Source of the DNA: Cordylochernes scorpioides
Taxonomy: Eukaryota > Arthropoda > Arachnida > Pseudoscorpiones > Chernetidae
Assembly (NCBI GenBank): GCA_030710605.1
Contig: CP092865.1
Coordinates: forward strand, 34,200,244-34,264,243
Direction of reading: 5' to 3'
DNA length: 64,000 bases
Positions 44,138 through 54,274 of the stretch are shown piece after piece. The notes under the pieces were generated by a model. The model searched no databases. It saw nothing but the letters and a program-made list of their open reading frames with translations, and was not told the DNA's origin. Every line of letters begins with the position of its first letter. Within the stretch, counting starts at the first letter, position 1. The position numbers were made by a program, and so were the translations under genes.

Positions 44138-44203
44138 GAGAGGGCTTGGCTCATCAGTAGTGAGCCCTCTCAGCGGTTTCATCAAATTTATCTCTAGACC
44201 GCT
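44138..44203 (-). ncRNA. Hammerhead-like RNA, atypical order (left arm)
   Basis: Minus strand: AGCGG-UC (a good cleavage triplet GUC), UAG (stem I), GAUGAAA region, CCGCU (stem III), GAGAGGG, CUA (stem I), CUGAUGA, GCCAAG, CCCUCUC. Stem II is broken in this arm (GAU where GGC is expected), while stem III is intact. Confidence 0.4.
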
Positions 44204-44550
44204 CTACTATTGTATTGGATTGGTTTGGAATATACCCTGTATTTTCTATGAAAGGCAGCTTAGGGGTGTTTGGTGAACTATGGACATAAGCTTATAGGTC
44301 TGTAGAGGAACATACATATAATTTCAAGGTATTGCATCGAGCAAAGCTCTTCCGCAAAATATGTTTTCATAACAAATATATACCCTGTATTTTCTATGGA
44401 AGGCAGATTAGGGGTGTTTAGTGAACAATGGACATAAGCTTATAGGTCTGTAGAGGAACATACATATAAGTTCAAGATATTGAATCGAGCAAAATTTGTT
44501 TTCATAACAAATATATAGGGTATATTCCAAACCAATTCAATATAATAGTA

Positions 44551-44617
44551 GAGAGGTCTAGAGATTAATTTGGCGAAACCGCCGAGAGGGTTCACTACTG
44601 ATGAGCCAAGCCCTCTC
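44551..44617 (+). ncRNA. Hammerhead-like RNA, atypical order (right arm)
   Basis: Stem I is TAG 44559-44561 with CTA 44595-44597. Stem II is TTGGC 44570-44574 with GCCAA 44605-44609. The core is GAAA 44575-44578 and CTGATGA 44598-44604. The extra stem is GAGAGGG 44584-44590 with CCCTCTC 44611-44617. Stem III has one mismatch here (AGAGG for AGCGG). Compared with element 1, stems I, II and the extra stem each change a G-C or C-G pair to A-U or U-A. Confidence 0.45.
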
Positions 44618-44762
44618 ATTCAATACCTCATATCATTTCAGTAAGGTCTGTAGAGATTATATTTGATGATATTTAAAAGAAGCTCATTGCCAGTAAATTT
44701 ATCCGTGTCAAATTCTAACGATAGATGGCAATTAAATTTAATTTACTAATGTCTCTACTTTA

Positions 44763-45278
44763 TCCGCAACAACGAGATGTAACTCAAATTAATGACTATT
44801 ATCCATAACAATGACTATTAATGCACGACAATGTCTACTTCATCCGCAACAATGGGATTTAAATCAAATTAATGACTATTATCCATAACAATGACTATTA
44901 ATGCACGACAATGTCTACTTAATCCGCAACAATGGGATTTAACTCAAATTAATGACTATTATCCACAACAATGACTATTATTGCACGACAATGCCTACTT
45001 CATCCGCAAAAATGAGATTTGAATAAATTAATGACTATTATCCATAACAATGACTATTAATGCACGACAATGTCTACTTCATCCGCAACAATGGGATTTA
45101 AATCAAATTAATGACTATTATCCATAACAATGACTATTAATGCACCACAATGTCTACTTCATCCGCAACAATGGGATTTAACTCAAATTAATGACTATTA
45201 TCCATAACAATGACTATTAATGCACGACAATGTCTACTTCATCCGCAACAATGGGATTTGAATAAATTAATGACTATT
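44763..45278. repeat. Minisatellite block 3b with 80-bp higher-order unit
   Basis: The best-ordered part. ATCCATAACA/ATCCACAACA landmarks at 44801, 44881 and 44961 are spaced exactly 80 bp, then about 79 bp to 45040. Each 80-bp unit holds four ~20-bp monomers, here typed as ATCCATAACAATGACTATT, AATGCACGACAATGTCTACT, CATCCGCAACAATGGGATTT and AAATCAAATTAATGACTATT. Confidence 0.85.
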
Positions 45279-45500
45279 CGATAAAATAATCCCTTGAATT
45301 AATATTAAAATAAAAACATAAAGCCTCCAGGGAAAAGTTTCTTTTAAAAATAATTTTTATTAAAAAAATATCTCGAGCTTTCGGGCAAGTAAGCACTTCT
45401 ACGGGAGAAAATGCTTTACATGATTAATACGCCAATAAAATATGATTTAAAATTAAATAAAGTCCATTTATTGTTTACATTTGTTTTAAGGCATAATCAA

Positions 45501-46080
45501 ACTTTAAAACGGAAGAAACTCAGAATATTATAAGAAATCTAAAGACTTGTCAATATCCTTTATCATTTATTCTAAGACATTTCTATAGCCCCTCTGAAAT
45601 TCGGATTTCCCCAATTTATAAATCTATTAGCGCTATTCCATATTCACCAGTATCTGTTTCTATAGCCCGTCATCTGAAGAAATTTGGAATCAAAACCTTT
45701 TCAGAAACTCACCTAATTATAATTCGTTACTAAGAAACCCCATAACAAAGAACAATACCATTGATTATCCTTCCAATATTAAGAATGCCATATACTCCAT
45801 AGAATGCAGCGAATGCAAAACCAAATATGTCGGCGAAACTGGCAGACATATAAATATAAGAGTATCAGAACATAACGAAATATCGATAATCAAGACTGTA
45901 GATCTTTAGTATACCAACATATAAGAGAAACAGGCCATTCCTTCTCCCTATCAGAACCAAAGACCCAATACTCCAACATCCCCAATAGACTACAGAGACT
46001 TATAATAGAATCCATCATATCCAGAAAGCACAATAGCATTAACAGAAGAATATATATTCCGGAAGTTTATAACATTATAT
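45501..46080 (+). pseudogene. Penelope-like ORF, C-terminal part of partial copy
   Basis: Reads the end of the linker and the GIY-YIG endonuclease (YSIECSECKTKYVGETGRH near 45800-45855), nearly the same as 48120-48660 in the longer copy. It carries frameshifts. It lacks the RT because the copy is 5'-truncated. Confidence 0.85.
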
Positions 46081-46437
46081 TCCCTGAGCCCCCACCCCAT
46101 AACCCCCAAGTGAAGCACGCGCAACAGAAGCCCGCGTTGATTATGCCTTAAAACAAATGTAAACAATGAATGGACTTTATTTAATTTTAAATCATATTTT
46201 ATTGGTGTATTAATCATGTAAATCATTTTCTCCCGTTGCAGGGCTTACTTTCCCGAAAGCTCGAGATATATTTTAAATAAAAAATATTTTTAAAATAATA
46301 TTTTCCCTGGAGGCTTTATGTTTTTATTTTAATATTAATTCAAGGGATTATTTTATCGAATTGTGAACTCAAGTTAAGTAATAAATTTATCGCCATATCA
46401 AATAAAATTTTATTTAAACCAGATTCACAAAAAATCA

Positions 46438-47256
46438 TTGCAACTAGCGAAGTGGATATGTCATCTGGGTTTCAATCGTTTCTGTGAAGAGGTGAACTTT
46501 GTCTCCCCAACCTTAAGAATAAAATATCCTGTCAAAAACCTTTTCTCAGCTAAAGTAATAAAGGAAACTCAATATAGATTGTTGAGGACCAGAACACAGG
46601 GCTGTTATTCCAACATTCGATTGTTATCGAAAACAATCAGAGAACTCTTATGCATCACTTCCCGTATTGTACCAGAAAAACAAATGTACGAACTAATAGT
46701 CCGAACCACGTCTGAAATCACGAAAGTAAGAACAGAAGTAGAGAGAAGGCAGAGTAAAAAACTGGAATATTGGGCACTGAAATTTAATAATCCAAATCTA
46801 AATAGAAACAATAACCTCAATAAAATAGTCAACCTGTCAAAAACTACCCTAACCAAAGAAGAATTAGCTTTATTATCCAAAGGTATGGAATTCAGAAATA
46901 AGCAAAAACCAGATCCCATCAGAATAGTAAGTGGAGTCGAAGCAGACATATCAAAACTTAACCACCAAGAAAATAATATTATTAGACATCATGTAACTAA
47001 TCTTCTAAGTGAACCAGTAACCCTTCCCCCAAGTAACCCTCATGAGAACCGACTGATTAAAGACTTAAGAAACAAAAAAGAAATAATCATCACCCAATCA
47101 GATAAAGGCGGTCAAACAGTTATTCTGGACGAAACTGATTACCATAGTAAAATGCTGAGCATCCTTGAAGATCAAACTACCTTCAAACACATTTCCAAAG
47201 AAGAAAAAACCCGATCATACTCTTCTTTCAAAAAAGAACTCAGAAAAAATGCATAA
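46438..47256 (+). pseudogene. Penelope-like ORF, N-terminal region
   Basis: A 272-codon frame with features of the Penelope N-terminal and early RT region: a lysine/asparagine-rich segment, then KKEIIITQSDKGGQTVILD, which is the first conserved block of these RTs. The annotated first codon is a TTG; the true N-terminus may lie upstream or be lost. A frameshift/stop at about 47254 separates it from the catalytic RT. Confidence 0.8.
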
Positions 47257-48100
47257 AGAACGTAATATTTCGAATGAATAATTGAAAGACCTCTTGTCTA
47301 ATATAAAAAAGATGCCTTAATATATATGGCCTTCCTAAAATACATAAACCAAATGTCCCCTTAAGATCCATAGTGGCTTTCTACCATTCCCAAACATCAC
47401 CTCTCTCCAAGTTCATCTCAACTTTTATCAAACCCATAATCAAGCAGCAAAACTCCCCGTTCTCCATTTCCAACACCACCACCTTCATAGATGAACTACT
47501 CAAGTACCAACCCCAAGCAAACAAGATCATGATCTCATTCGACGTAGAATCCCTTTACCCAAGTCTCCCACACCAGCTGATACTAAGCAGCACCGAAGAA
47601 TTCTTGAGAGAAAATCAGGTTGATCAGATCATAGTCAGGAAAATAACTAAACTTATAGCCCTATGCCTCAAAACAAATATTCTGAATACGATTCCAAAAC
47701 TTACGAACAGATTAAAGGTTCTCCCATGGGGAGCTCTCTCTCGACCTAAGTAGACGAAATAGTCATGCGTCGCATAGACATCTGGATAACCTCCCTATTC
47801 CAGTCAGATAGTTTTATGGCGTTGTTATATTGACGACATATTCTGTATATGCCCCGAAAATCAAACCAAGAACATTCTAGAAAGACTCAACAGTTACCCT
47901 CCTAACCTAAATTTCACATTTGAAAAAGAAACAAACAATAACCTGCCTTTACTAGATATAAAAATTATTCGCATACAGAATCAATTCCAAACAACTCTTT
48001 ATTATAAGCCATCCTTCAACCCCGACTATATCCGTTTTTCCTCCTACTGCCTACTCAGCCATAAAATTAGTACCGTAAAGACCATAACTAAACGTATCCA
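47257..48100 (+). pseudogene. Penelope-like reverse transcriptase core
   Basis: IYGLPKIHKP (about 47320) and the FDVESLYPSLP block (about 47540) are hallmark Penelope RT motifs. After a frame change near 47750 comes the active-site region RYIDDIFCICPEN (about 47825). Stops and frameshifts interrupt it at several points, so the copy is dead. RTs of this type are related to telomerase. Confidence 0.85.
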
Positions 48101-48660
48101 TAGCCATTGCTCACTTCAAACCTTTAAAACGGAAGAAACTCAGAATATTATAATAAATCTAAAGACTTGTCAATATCCTTTATCATTAATTCTAAGACAT
48201 TTCTATAGCCCCTCTGAAATTCGGAATTCCCCAATTTATAAATCTATTAGCAGTATTCCCTATTCACCAGTATCTGTTTCTATAGCCCGTCATCTGAAGA
48301 TATTTGGAATCAAAACCTTTTTCAGAAACTCACCTAATTATAATTCGTTACTAAGAAACCCCATTACAAAGAACAATATCATTGATTATCCTTCCAATAT
48401 TAAGAATGACATATACTCCATAGAATGCAACGAATGCAAAACCAAATATGTTGGTGAAACTGGCAGACATTTAAATATAAGAGTATTAGAACATAAACGA
48501 AATATCGATAATCAAGACAGTAGATCTTTAGTATACCAACATATAAGAGAAACAGGCCATTCCTTCTCCCTATCAGAACCAAAGACCCATTACTCCAACA
48601 TACCCAATAGACTACAGAGACTTATAATAGAATCCATCATATCCAAAACACAATATAATT
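48101..48660 (+). pseudogene. Penelope-like GIY-YIG endonuclease domain
   Basis: The linker is followed by IYSIECNECKTKYVGETGRH (near 48415-48475), combining a CX2C pair with the YVGET part of GIY-YIG nucleases, then RVLEHKRN and HIRETGHSF. It makes the target nick in this retroelement class. The frame runs to a stop at about 48661, just before the N gap. Confidence 0.85.
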
Positions 48661-48694
48661 AACAGAAGAATAGATATTCCGGAAGTTTATAACA

Positions 48695-48794
48695 NNNNNN
48701 NNNNNNNNNNNNNNNNNNNNNNNNNNNNNNNNNNNNNNNNNNNNNNNNNNNNNNNNNNNNNNNNNNNNNNNNNNNNNNNNNNNNNNNNNNNNNN
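48695..48794. other. Assembly gap, 100 N
   Basis: One hundred N in a row within the Penelope-like element. The partial copy at about 46070-46085 joins the same flanking sequences directly (GTTTATAACA to TTATATTCCC), so little or no unique sequence may be missing. Confidence 0.99.
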
Positions 48795-49056
48795 TTATAT
48801 TCCCTGAACCCCCCCAACCCATAACCCCCAAGTGAAGCACGCGCAACAGAAGCCCGCGTTGATTATGCCTTAAAACAAATGTAAACAATGAATGGACTTT
48901 ATTTAATTTTAAATAATATTTTTTTGGCGTATCAATCATGTAAAGAATTTTCTCCCGTAGAAGGGCTTACTTGCCCGACAGCTTGAGATATTTTGTAAAT
49001 AAAAATATTTTAAAAATAAACTTTTTCCTGGAGGCTTTATGTTTTTATTTTAAAAC
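48795..49056 (+). repeat. Penelope-like 3' UTR, second copy
   Basis: Direct repeat of 46078-46345. Its inverted counterpart is at 45279-45500. It ends CTTTATGTTTTTATTTTAAAA before the target duplication. Confidence 0.85.
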
Positions 49057-49067
49057 TAATGACTATT

Positions 49068-49429
49068 GATCCACATCAATGAATATTAATGCACTAAAAT
49101 TTCTACTTCATCCGCAACAATGAGATTTACCTCTAATTAATGATTATTTATCCACAACAATGACTATTATTGCACGACAATGTCTACTTCTTCCACAACA
49201 ATGGGATTTAAATTCAATTAATGACTATTCATCCACATCAATGGCTATTAATGCACGACAATGTCCACTTCATCCGCAACAATGAGATTTAACTCAAATT
49301 AATGTATATTTATCCACAACAATGACTATTAATGAACGACAATGTCTACTTCATCCGCAACAATGAGATATAACTCAAATTAATGACTACTTGTCCATAA
49401 CAATGGCTATTAATACACGACAATGTCTA
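49068..49429. repeat. Minisatellite block 4a
   Basis: Same 20-bp array family with the CACGACAATG and CATCCGCAACAATG words at ~80-bp recurrence, less regular than 44.8-45.2 kb. Confidence 0.8.
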
Positions 49430-49747
49430 TGTGGCGACCACACTTTGCTTCAGCGAGCGCGAACTGGGACAAAGATTTACTTCACATACGGGCAGTAGTG
49501 TGGCACCTCACTACGCCTCGGCAAGCGCGAGCTGGGAGAACACATCACTACGCATTCACGGGCGGCATCTGGGACTCTTGACACGCGCGTCGTTTAAACA
49601 ACAAGGCTTGCTTCCAGCGGCCTTACTTCTTTCCTCTCTATATATTTCGGAGCTTTTAATAAATAAATTTATTAAAAAATATATAATTATAATCTTATCA
49701 GCGGCCTTTCCACAAGCCACACCACCACGCACGCAACCATCCCAAAT
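49430..49747. mobile_element. GC-richer insertion, possible solo LTR
   Basis: About 318 bp interrupting the array (TGTGGCGACCACACTTTGCT ... CACGCAACCATCCCAAATC). It has an internal near-repeat (CAGCGAGCGCGAACTGGG and GGCAAGCGCGAGCTGGG), a CTCTCTATATATTTC and an AATAAATAAA signal, as in LTRs. No coding is seen, and the target duplication is not clear. Confidence 0.45.
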
Positions 49748-49900
49748 CTTCATCCGCAACAATGGGGTTTAAATCAAATTAATGACTATTTATATACATC
49801 AATGACTAATTAATGCACGACAATGTCTACTTAATCCGCAACAATGGGATTTAACTCAAATTAATGACTATTTATCCACAACAATTACTATTAATACACG
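49748..49900. repeat. Minisatellite block 4b
   Basis: Array sequence up to TTAATACACG. The final ACACG (49896-49900) is the left target duplication of the second BEL element. Confidence 0.8.
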
Positions 49901-50275
49901 TGTTGTTCGCGTTTACCACCGAGCTCAAATCCTATGCGCTACGGTGCAGCGATGAATAAAACTTGACTTTGTTCTGTGGTTTGAATAAAAGGAACTCCAA
50001 GCAAACTGATAAGGAACCTATGAATATTTAATTTATCTTTGAATTGGCTACATTAATGAATGACTTAAACAACTAGAATGACTGACTACACTGACTTAAA
50101 AACTACTACTAGAAATAACTAAGCAACACAAAATATATATACAACAGTATTGCCGAATCAATATACATATACACAGATTAAATCAAAATAAAACAAAGAA
50201 TTATGCAAAACAATATGACCAAACAATTTCTATTATAAATGACAAACAAGAAAATATACAATATTTAACCAAACA
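49901..50275 (-). repeat. BEL 2 3' LTR
   Basis: 375 bp, TG...CA. It is followed (plus strand) by CTCCCCCCCGTTGGA, whose complement is a purine-rich tract suited to prime plus-strand synthesis. Confidence 0.9.
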
Positions 50276-50317
50276 TACTCCCCCCCGTTGGACAGCCAAG
50301 TCCAACAAGAATAGAAT

Positions 50318-51077
50318 TCATTCCTTGAATGGCAGAGGAGCTATCTTGGTGATAGGACGCTTGAGTATATTCTTTGGAGTTTTAAGGTCTACGACTCGCA
50401 CGTGTCCGTCTGGTCCTTTATAGGTCTTGATGATTCGCGCCAGAAGCCAATGATGAGGAGGTGTGGAGTCTTGTTTCATAAGTACAAGCTGTCCAGATTG
50501 TAGATCTTGATGAGTCTTATGCCACCTTGGACGTGCTTGTAACAGATTAAGATAGTCTTGGGACCATTTCTTCCAAAAACTATTTTTTATTGATTGGATA
50601 CATTTCCAACGGAAAATGTGATTTAAATCATCCACAACTTCATCTGGAATAGCTAGAATAGGGGAACCAATCAAAAAATGTGAAGGAGTTAGTGCTTCAT
50701 AAGAATCAAGTTGGAATCAAAGGGGAGAAGTGGTCTCGAATTCAAAATTGCTTCTATCTGAGTAAGCAACGTATAAAATTCTTCAAAGTTAAGAATGGCC
50801 GACTTCGTTACTTTGATTAAATGACTTTTTCAGATTTAATTCCTGCCTCCCAAAGTCCACCAAAATGGGGAGCGGAGGGAGGAATAAAATGCCACCTAAT
50901 CCCCTTTTGAGCACAGAAATTTTGAATATCCAACTCCCTGTAAAAATCCAACAAAACTCTATTGGCCAATTTGAAATTTGTAGCATTATCACTGAAAATA
51001 TCTGAAGGCAAGCCGCGTCTCGAGGTAAATCTCCTAAGAGTAGCTATAAATGCTTCTGCAGTGAGATCAGAAACCAC
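50318..51077 (-). pseudogene. BEL 2 integrase core and C-terminus
   Basis: Frame 51077-50817 has the DDE part SDIFSDNATNFKLA (second Asp) and SAPHFGGLWEAGIKS (Glu). Then come frame disruptions, and frame 50674-50318 with QSGQLVLMKQDSTPPHHWLL and GPDGHVRVVDLKT, the usual BEL C-terminal domain. It is not translatable as one piece. Confidence 0.85.
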
Positions 51078-51078
51078 C

Positions 51079-52185
51079 TCAAGATGTATTGACTTGGTGG
51101 TGAAACAAACGAATAAACGAAGTCTTAAACAGTATTTTTGATCTTTTTAACATTGGCTTAGTAATGATAGGGCCCGCCAAATCTACTCCGACTCGTTGGA
51201 AAGGCCGGGATGGCACCACCCTTTCAAGTGGTAATTCACCCATAATTTGAGTCACGACCTTGGATCGATGTTTAAAACAGGTAATACACCGATTCAGAAC
51301 TCTCTTCACTGCAGCTTTACAAGAAATAATCCAATACTTCTGAAAAATTATAGATAACGTTGTTTGTAGACCCGAATGTAGAGATTGCTTATGATAATAT
51401 TCGATAATCAAATCTGTACAATGATGTCTTTTTGGTAGGATTATTGGATGTCTTCGATTATAGTCAAGATTTGAATGTTGAAGTCTTCCTCCAACTCTAA
51501 GAATTCCATCAGCATCAAGGAAAGGATTTAGGAACCTGAGATTGCTTTTCCCCGACACAAAGCCCTTATCTCGAAGCCAACCAATATACTGAGTAAATTC
51601 TTGATTTTGAATTAATATGATGACCTTAACCGTTGCATTATGAACTTCTGAGGCTGATAGGAATCGATTTAACGATTTATTAGTTGATTTACAATTTGAA
51701 ATGAATCTCAAACAAAATGCCATTACATCAACTGTTCTTATCCAAGATGAGTATTTCAGAAGTAATTCAGGCATAGGTCCCACTATAGAGTGATAGACCA
51801 AGATTGTCGACCTCTCCTCAATCAATGTTTCCGGAGAGAGTTCATCTGAGGGATGCAAATCAACGCAAGAATCAACCGATGGGTCCTGCAACCAATGTGG
51901 TCCCTGCCACCATAACTGGTTATCAATCAATTGTGCAGGAGTTAGTCCTCTTGTAGCCAAGTCTGCAGGGTTTTCCGAACCTGGTACATGGAACCATGAA
52001 TGGGGTGGTGTCTTTCTCTGAATAGTTGAAACCCTATTAGCAACAAAAGTCTTCCATCTTTTAGATTCTGATTTTATCCAATTAAGAGCAATGGTGGAGT
52101 CGCTCCACAAGAAAATTTGATCAAAATGCAAACTCAATGATTCTTTCACCGCAACAAATAAATTTGCTAACAGCAAACTGAACAC
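51079..52185 (-). CDS. BEL 2 RNase H end and integrase N-terminal part
   Basis: A 368-codon frame: FLWSDSTIALNWIKSES and HVPGSENPADLATRGL mark RNase H and the BEL linker. DGILRVGGRLQHSNL and the zinc-binding HKQSLHSGLQT ... CITCFKHR precede the first catalytic region (RVGVDLAGPIITKP). The frame then runs out of register with the DDE core that continues at 51077. Confidence 0.88.
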   Translation of the reverse strand: MFSLLLANLFVAVKESLSLHFDQIFLWSDSTIALNWIKSESKRWKTFVANRVSTIQRKTPPHSWFHVPGSENPADLATRGLTPAQLIDNQLWWQGPHWLQDPSVDSCVDLHPSDELSPETLIEERSTILVYHSIVGPMPELLLKYSSWIRTVDVMAFCLRFISNCKSTNKSLNRFLSASEVHNATVKVIILIQNQEFTQYIGWLRDKGFVSGKSNLRFLNPFLDADGILRVGGRLQHSNLDYNRRHPIILPKRHHCTDLIIEYYHKQSLHSGLQTTLSIIFQKYWIISCKAAVKRVLNRCITCFKHRSKVVTQIMGELPLERVVPSRPFQRVGVDLAGPIITKPMLKRSKILFKTSFIRLFHHQVNTS

Positions 52186-52286
52186 AGTTCCAAGCGGGGC
52201 AGAGATAAGGCCTTGATTGGAGCAACTTTTGTTTTAGATTCAATTAAAGATATATCAATTGATCCATCATGCTTACAAGATTTTAC

Positions 52287-52940
52287 CTAAATAACTGCTG
52301 CATAGGCCTTTTCCGAAGAATCACAAAATCCATGTAATTCTAGAGTGAGAATAGAATTTCGGCAAGGAATGTATCTCGGGATTGAAATTTTGTTCAATTG
52401 ATTAATATCTCCCTCAATGCCTGTCCATTGCCTCTGAATACACTCGGGCAATCTCTCATCCCAGTTGCATACCTTGGCCCAGAGTTTTTGCAGCATGATT
52501 TTAAAAATGATAACCAAAGGAGCCATCCAGCCCAAAGGATCGTAGATTCTCGCAATCAATGATAGAAGCGACCGCTTAGAATTAACCTGAATATCAGGGG
52601 GCCTCACTCTGATGGTAAATGAGTCTAAGGTCGGATCCCACAAAATGCCCAGTAATTTAACTGACGGGAGATCCTTGAAATCAAAGGATTGATTGATGCC
52701 CTTTTGATCTTTAGGTAAGAATTCAAGTATTTTTGGACGGTTAGAATCCCATTTCCTAATGGGAAAACCTCCTTCAGCTAACAAAGCAATGATCTGTCGA
52801 ATCAAAACTTGTGCCTCTTCCACAGTATCTGCTCCTGTAAGAAGGTCATCGACATAAAAATCTCTCTTCACAATTTCCGAAGCAACAGGATAATTCATCG
52901 CTTCGTCATCCGCCAACTGATGCAACGTTCTAATGGCCAA
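52287..52940 (-). CDS. BEL 2 RT, second half
   Basis: A 217-codon frame containing the RT active site KRDFYVDDLLTGAD (YVDD, catalytic pair intact), then the thumb, linker and an RNase H start (LTLELHGFCDSSEKAYAAVI). A stop and frame break at about 52286 separate it from the rest of RNase H. Confidence 0.88.
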   Translation of the reverse strand: MAIRTLHQLADDEAMNYPVASEIVKRDFYVDDLLTGADTVEEAQVLIRQIIALLAEGGFPIRKWDSNRPKILEFLPKDQKGINQSFDFKDLPSVKLLGILWDPTLDSFTIRVRPPDIQVNSKRSLLSLIARIYDPLGWMAPLVIIFKIMLQKLWAKVCNWDERLPECIQRQWTGIEGDINQLNKISIPRYIPCRNSILTLELHGFCDSSEKAYAAVI

Positions 52941-52976
52941 ATATGGAGCGCATGCTGTTCCATAAGTGATTGTTGT

Positions 52977-53786
52977 TTACTTATATTCTTGAATAGAATC
53001 TGATGGTGAATCACGCCACAAGACTCTCTGATAGTCACTATCATCAGGATGAATCAATATCTGCCTATACATCTTCTCAATATCTGCAGATAGTGCAACA
53101 AAAAAGGTCCGAAAACTCAAAAGAAGGTCAAATATGTCTGTTTGTAATTTAGGACCTATATGTAAGGCTTTGTTCAAAGAGGGACTATCATCAGAGCAAG
53201 CTGAGGCATCGAAGACTACTCTGAGATTAGTGGTAGTACTCTCCTCCTTTAGCACACAATGATGTGGCATATAATAGACTTGGGACGGGGATTTAGGATT
53301 ATATACAGCTGAGATAATTTGCATATGATTTAGCGATGAATATTCCTTCATAAAAAGTTTATACCGACTATAAAGTTGCTCACTCTTTGATAACTTATTT
53401 TCAAGAGAAAGAAATCTCTTAAAAGCAACTCTTCTTGAATTTCCGAAATTCGGAGTAACCCTAAAGGGTAATCTTACTTGATACCTTCCAGTTGTAGTTC
53501 TTAAAACATTAGTGTTAAAGTGTTGTTCACAATCCATTTCTTCTTTGGTTAGGATAGGTTGGGTACATGGCGGAATAGAGTCCAACTCCCAGAACTTTCT
53601 GAGTTGATTATCTATAGATGTAGCACAGAATGTCAGAACACTATGATTCAATGAACCATCTGATTGTTGAGCCATGATTTTTCCCGAGAGAAGCCAACCC
53701 AACTTCGAATTACATGCTGTTGGACCCCTCTCGTTTTGAAACCTAACCTGTCCTGTATACATACTCGGAGAAAATATCAGCTCCAA
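52977..53786 (-). CDS. BEL 2 protease-RT linker and RT first half
   Basis: A 269-codon frame. It begins with the end of the protease (GPTACNSKLGWLLSGKI), then the BEL linker and RT motifs TTNLRVVFDASACSDD and FFVALSADIEKMYRQI. It ends at a frame break just before the active-site frame at 52940. Confidence 0.88.
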   Translation of the reverse strand: MELIFSPSMYTGQVRFQNERGPTACNSKLGWLLSGKIMAQQSDGSLNHSVLTFCATSIDNQLRKFWELDSIPPCTQPILTKEEMDCEQHFNTNVLRTTTGRYQVRLPFRVTPNFGNSRRVAFKRFLSLENKLSKSEQLYSRYKLFMKEYSSLNHMQIISAVYNPKSPSQVYYMPHHCVLKEESTTTNLRVVFDASACSDDSPSLNKALHIGPKLQTDIFDLLLSFRTFFVALSADIEKMYRQILIHPDDSDYQRVLWRDSPSDSIQEYK

Positions 53787-54210
53787 TGATTATATCAATG
53801 GGAGCGGGCTTGTCAAAGGTTGGATTCGCCAGCCTTAGGCCAACCAGGTGAGGCCACCGACTCCTCTCCATTACAAAGTTTGGCAGATTACATGTGATTT
53901 TATTTAAGATTAAGGCTTTAGCGGTGAATAACATGTTTGAATAGTGAGGAGAGAAGGTGATATCCACCTCTCCCAACGGCTTTTCCAAGCAGTTATCTCC
54001 AATGCCATACATAGAGGCATCCGAATAATTCACAGGAAGATTCAACGTTTTTCTCAGTGAGTCAGTTATCAAAGTCCTTTGAGATCCAGTGTCGACTAAA
54101 GCTCTGGCCATGCAAGAATTACCGTATAGATCATTCACCCTTATTAAAGCTGTTGATAGCAAGATCTGACTAGAAGAACTAGAATGATTAATTGAATGTG
54201 TCTGAATCAC
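53743..54210 (-). CDS. BEL 2 aspartic protease
   Basis: A 155-codon frame with NSCMARALVDTGSQRTLIT, giving the DTG catalytic triplet, and IDIIIGADIFSEYV as the C-terminal protease motif. It overlaps the following linker frame by about 44 bases, so one frameshift separates them. Confidence 0.88.
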   Translation of the reverse strand: MIQTHSINHSSSSSQILLSTALIRVNDLYGNSCMARALVDTGSQRTLITDSLRKTLNLPVNYSDASMYGIGDNCLEKPLGEVDITFSPHYSNMLFTAKALILNKITCNLPNFVMERSRWPHLVGLRLANPTFDKPAPIDIIIGADIFSEYVYRTG

Positions 54211-54274
54211 AGAATTAAGACGAGCCGATGAATTTACATTAGATCTCCCTGAAGAATCAACTCTGTTGGCATTA

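Larger units (their letters stand above)
44027..44762. mobile_element. Fold-back element 2 (related to element 1)
   Basis: The insertion 44040-44747 lies between AATGTCTACTTTA (44027-44039) and AATGTCTCTACTTTA (44748-44762), a 13-bp duplication with a later 2-bp change. Arms of ~330 bp are inverted. It shares with element 1 the hammerhead-like region, an AACTATGGACATAAGCTTATAGG block and a CATCGAGCAAAGCTCTTCCGC block, but is otherwise diverged. Its right end carries CGATAGATGGCAATT. No protein is encoded. Confidence 0.8.
45268..49067 (+). mobile_element. Penelope-like element, tandem and inverted copies
   Basis: The insertion 45279-49056 is flanked by TAATGACTATT at 45268-45278 and 49057-49067 (11 bp). 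The order is: an inverted copy of the 3' end (45279-45500, complementary to 46137-46358); a partial copy with the end of the coding region and 3' UTR (45501-46375); then a longer copy with RT and GIY-YIG endonuclease (46376-48694), a 100-N gap, and a second 3' UTR. This arrangement is the known signature of Penelope-like insertions. Confidence 0.92.

Noticed and set aside
44763..45278. CRISPR-like pattern: repeats of fixed 80-bp period
   Set aside because: Every part of the 80-bp unit is itself a variant of a 20-bp monomer, there are no unique spacers or cas genes, and the context is eukaryotic. It is a minisatellite.
46080..46358. Hammerhead in the Penelope-like 3' region (CCCGAAAGCTCGAG)
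   Set aside because: There is a GAAA but no CUGANGA on either strand within reach, and the flanks do not form stems.
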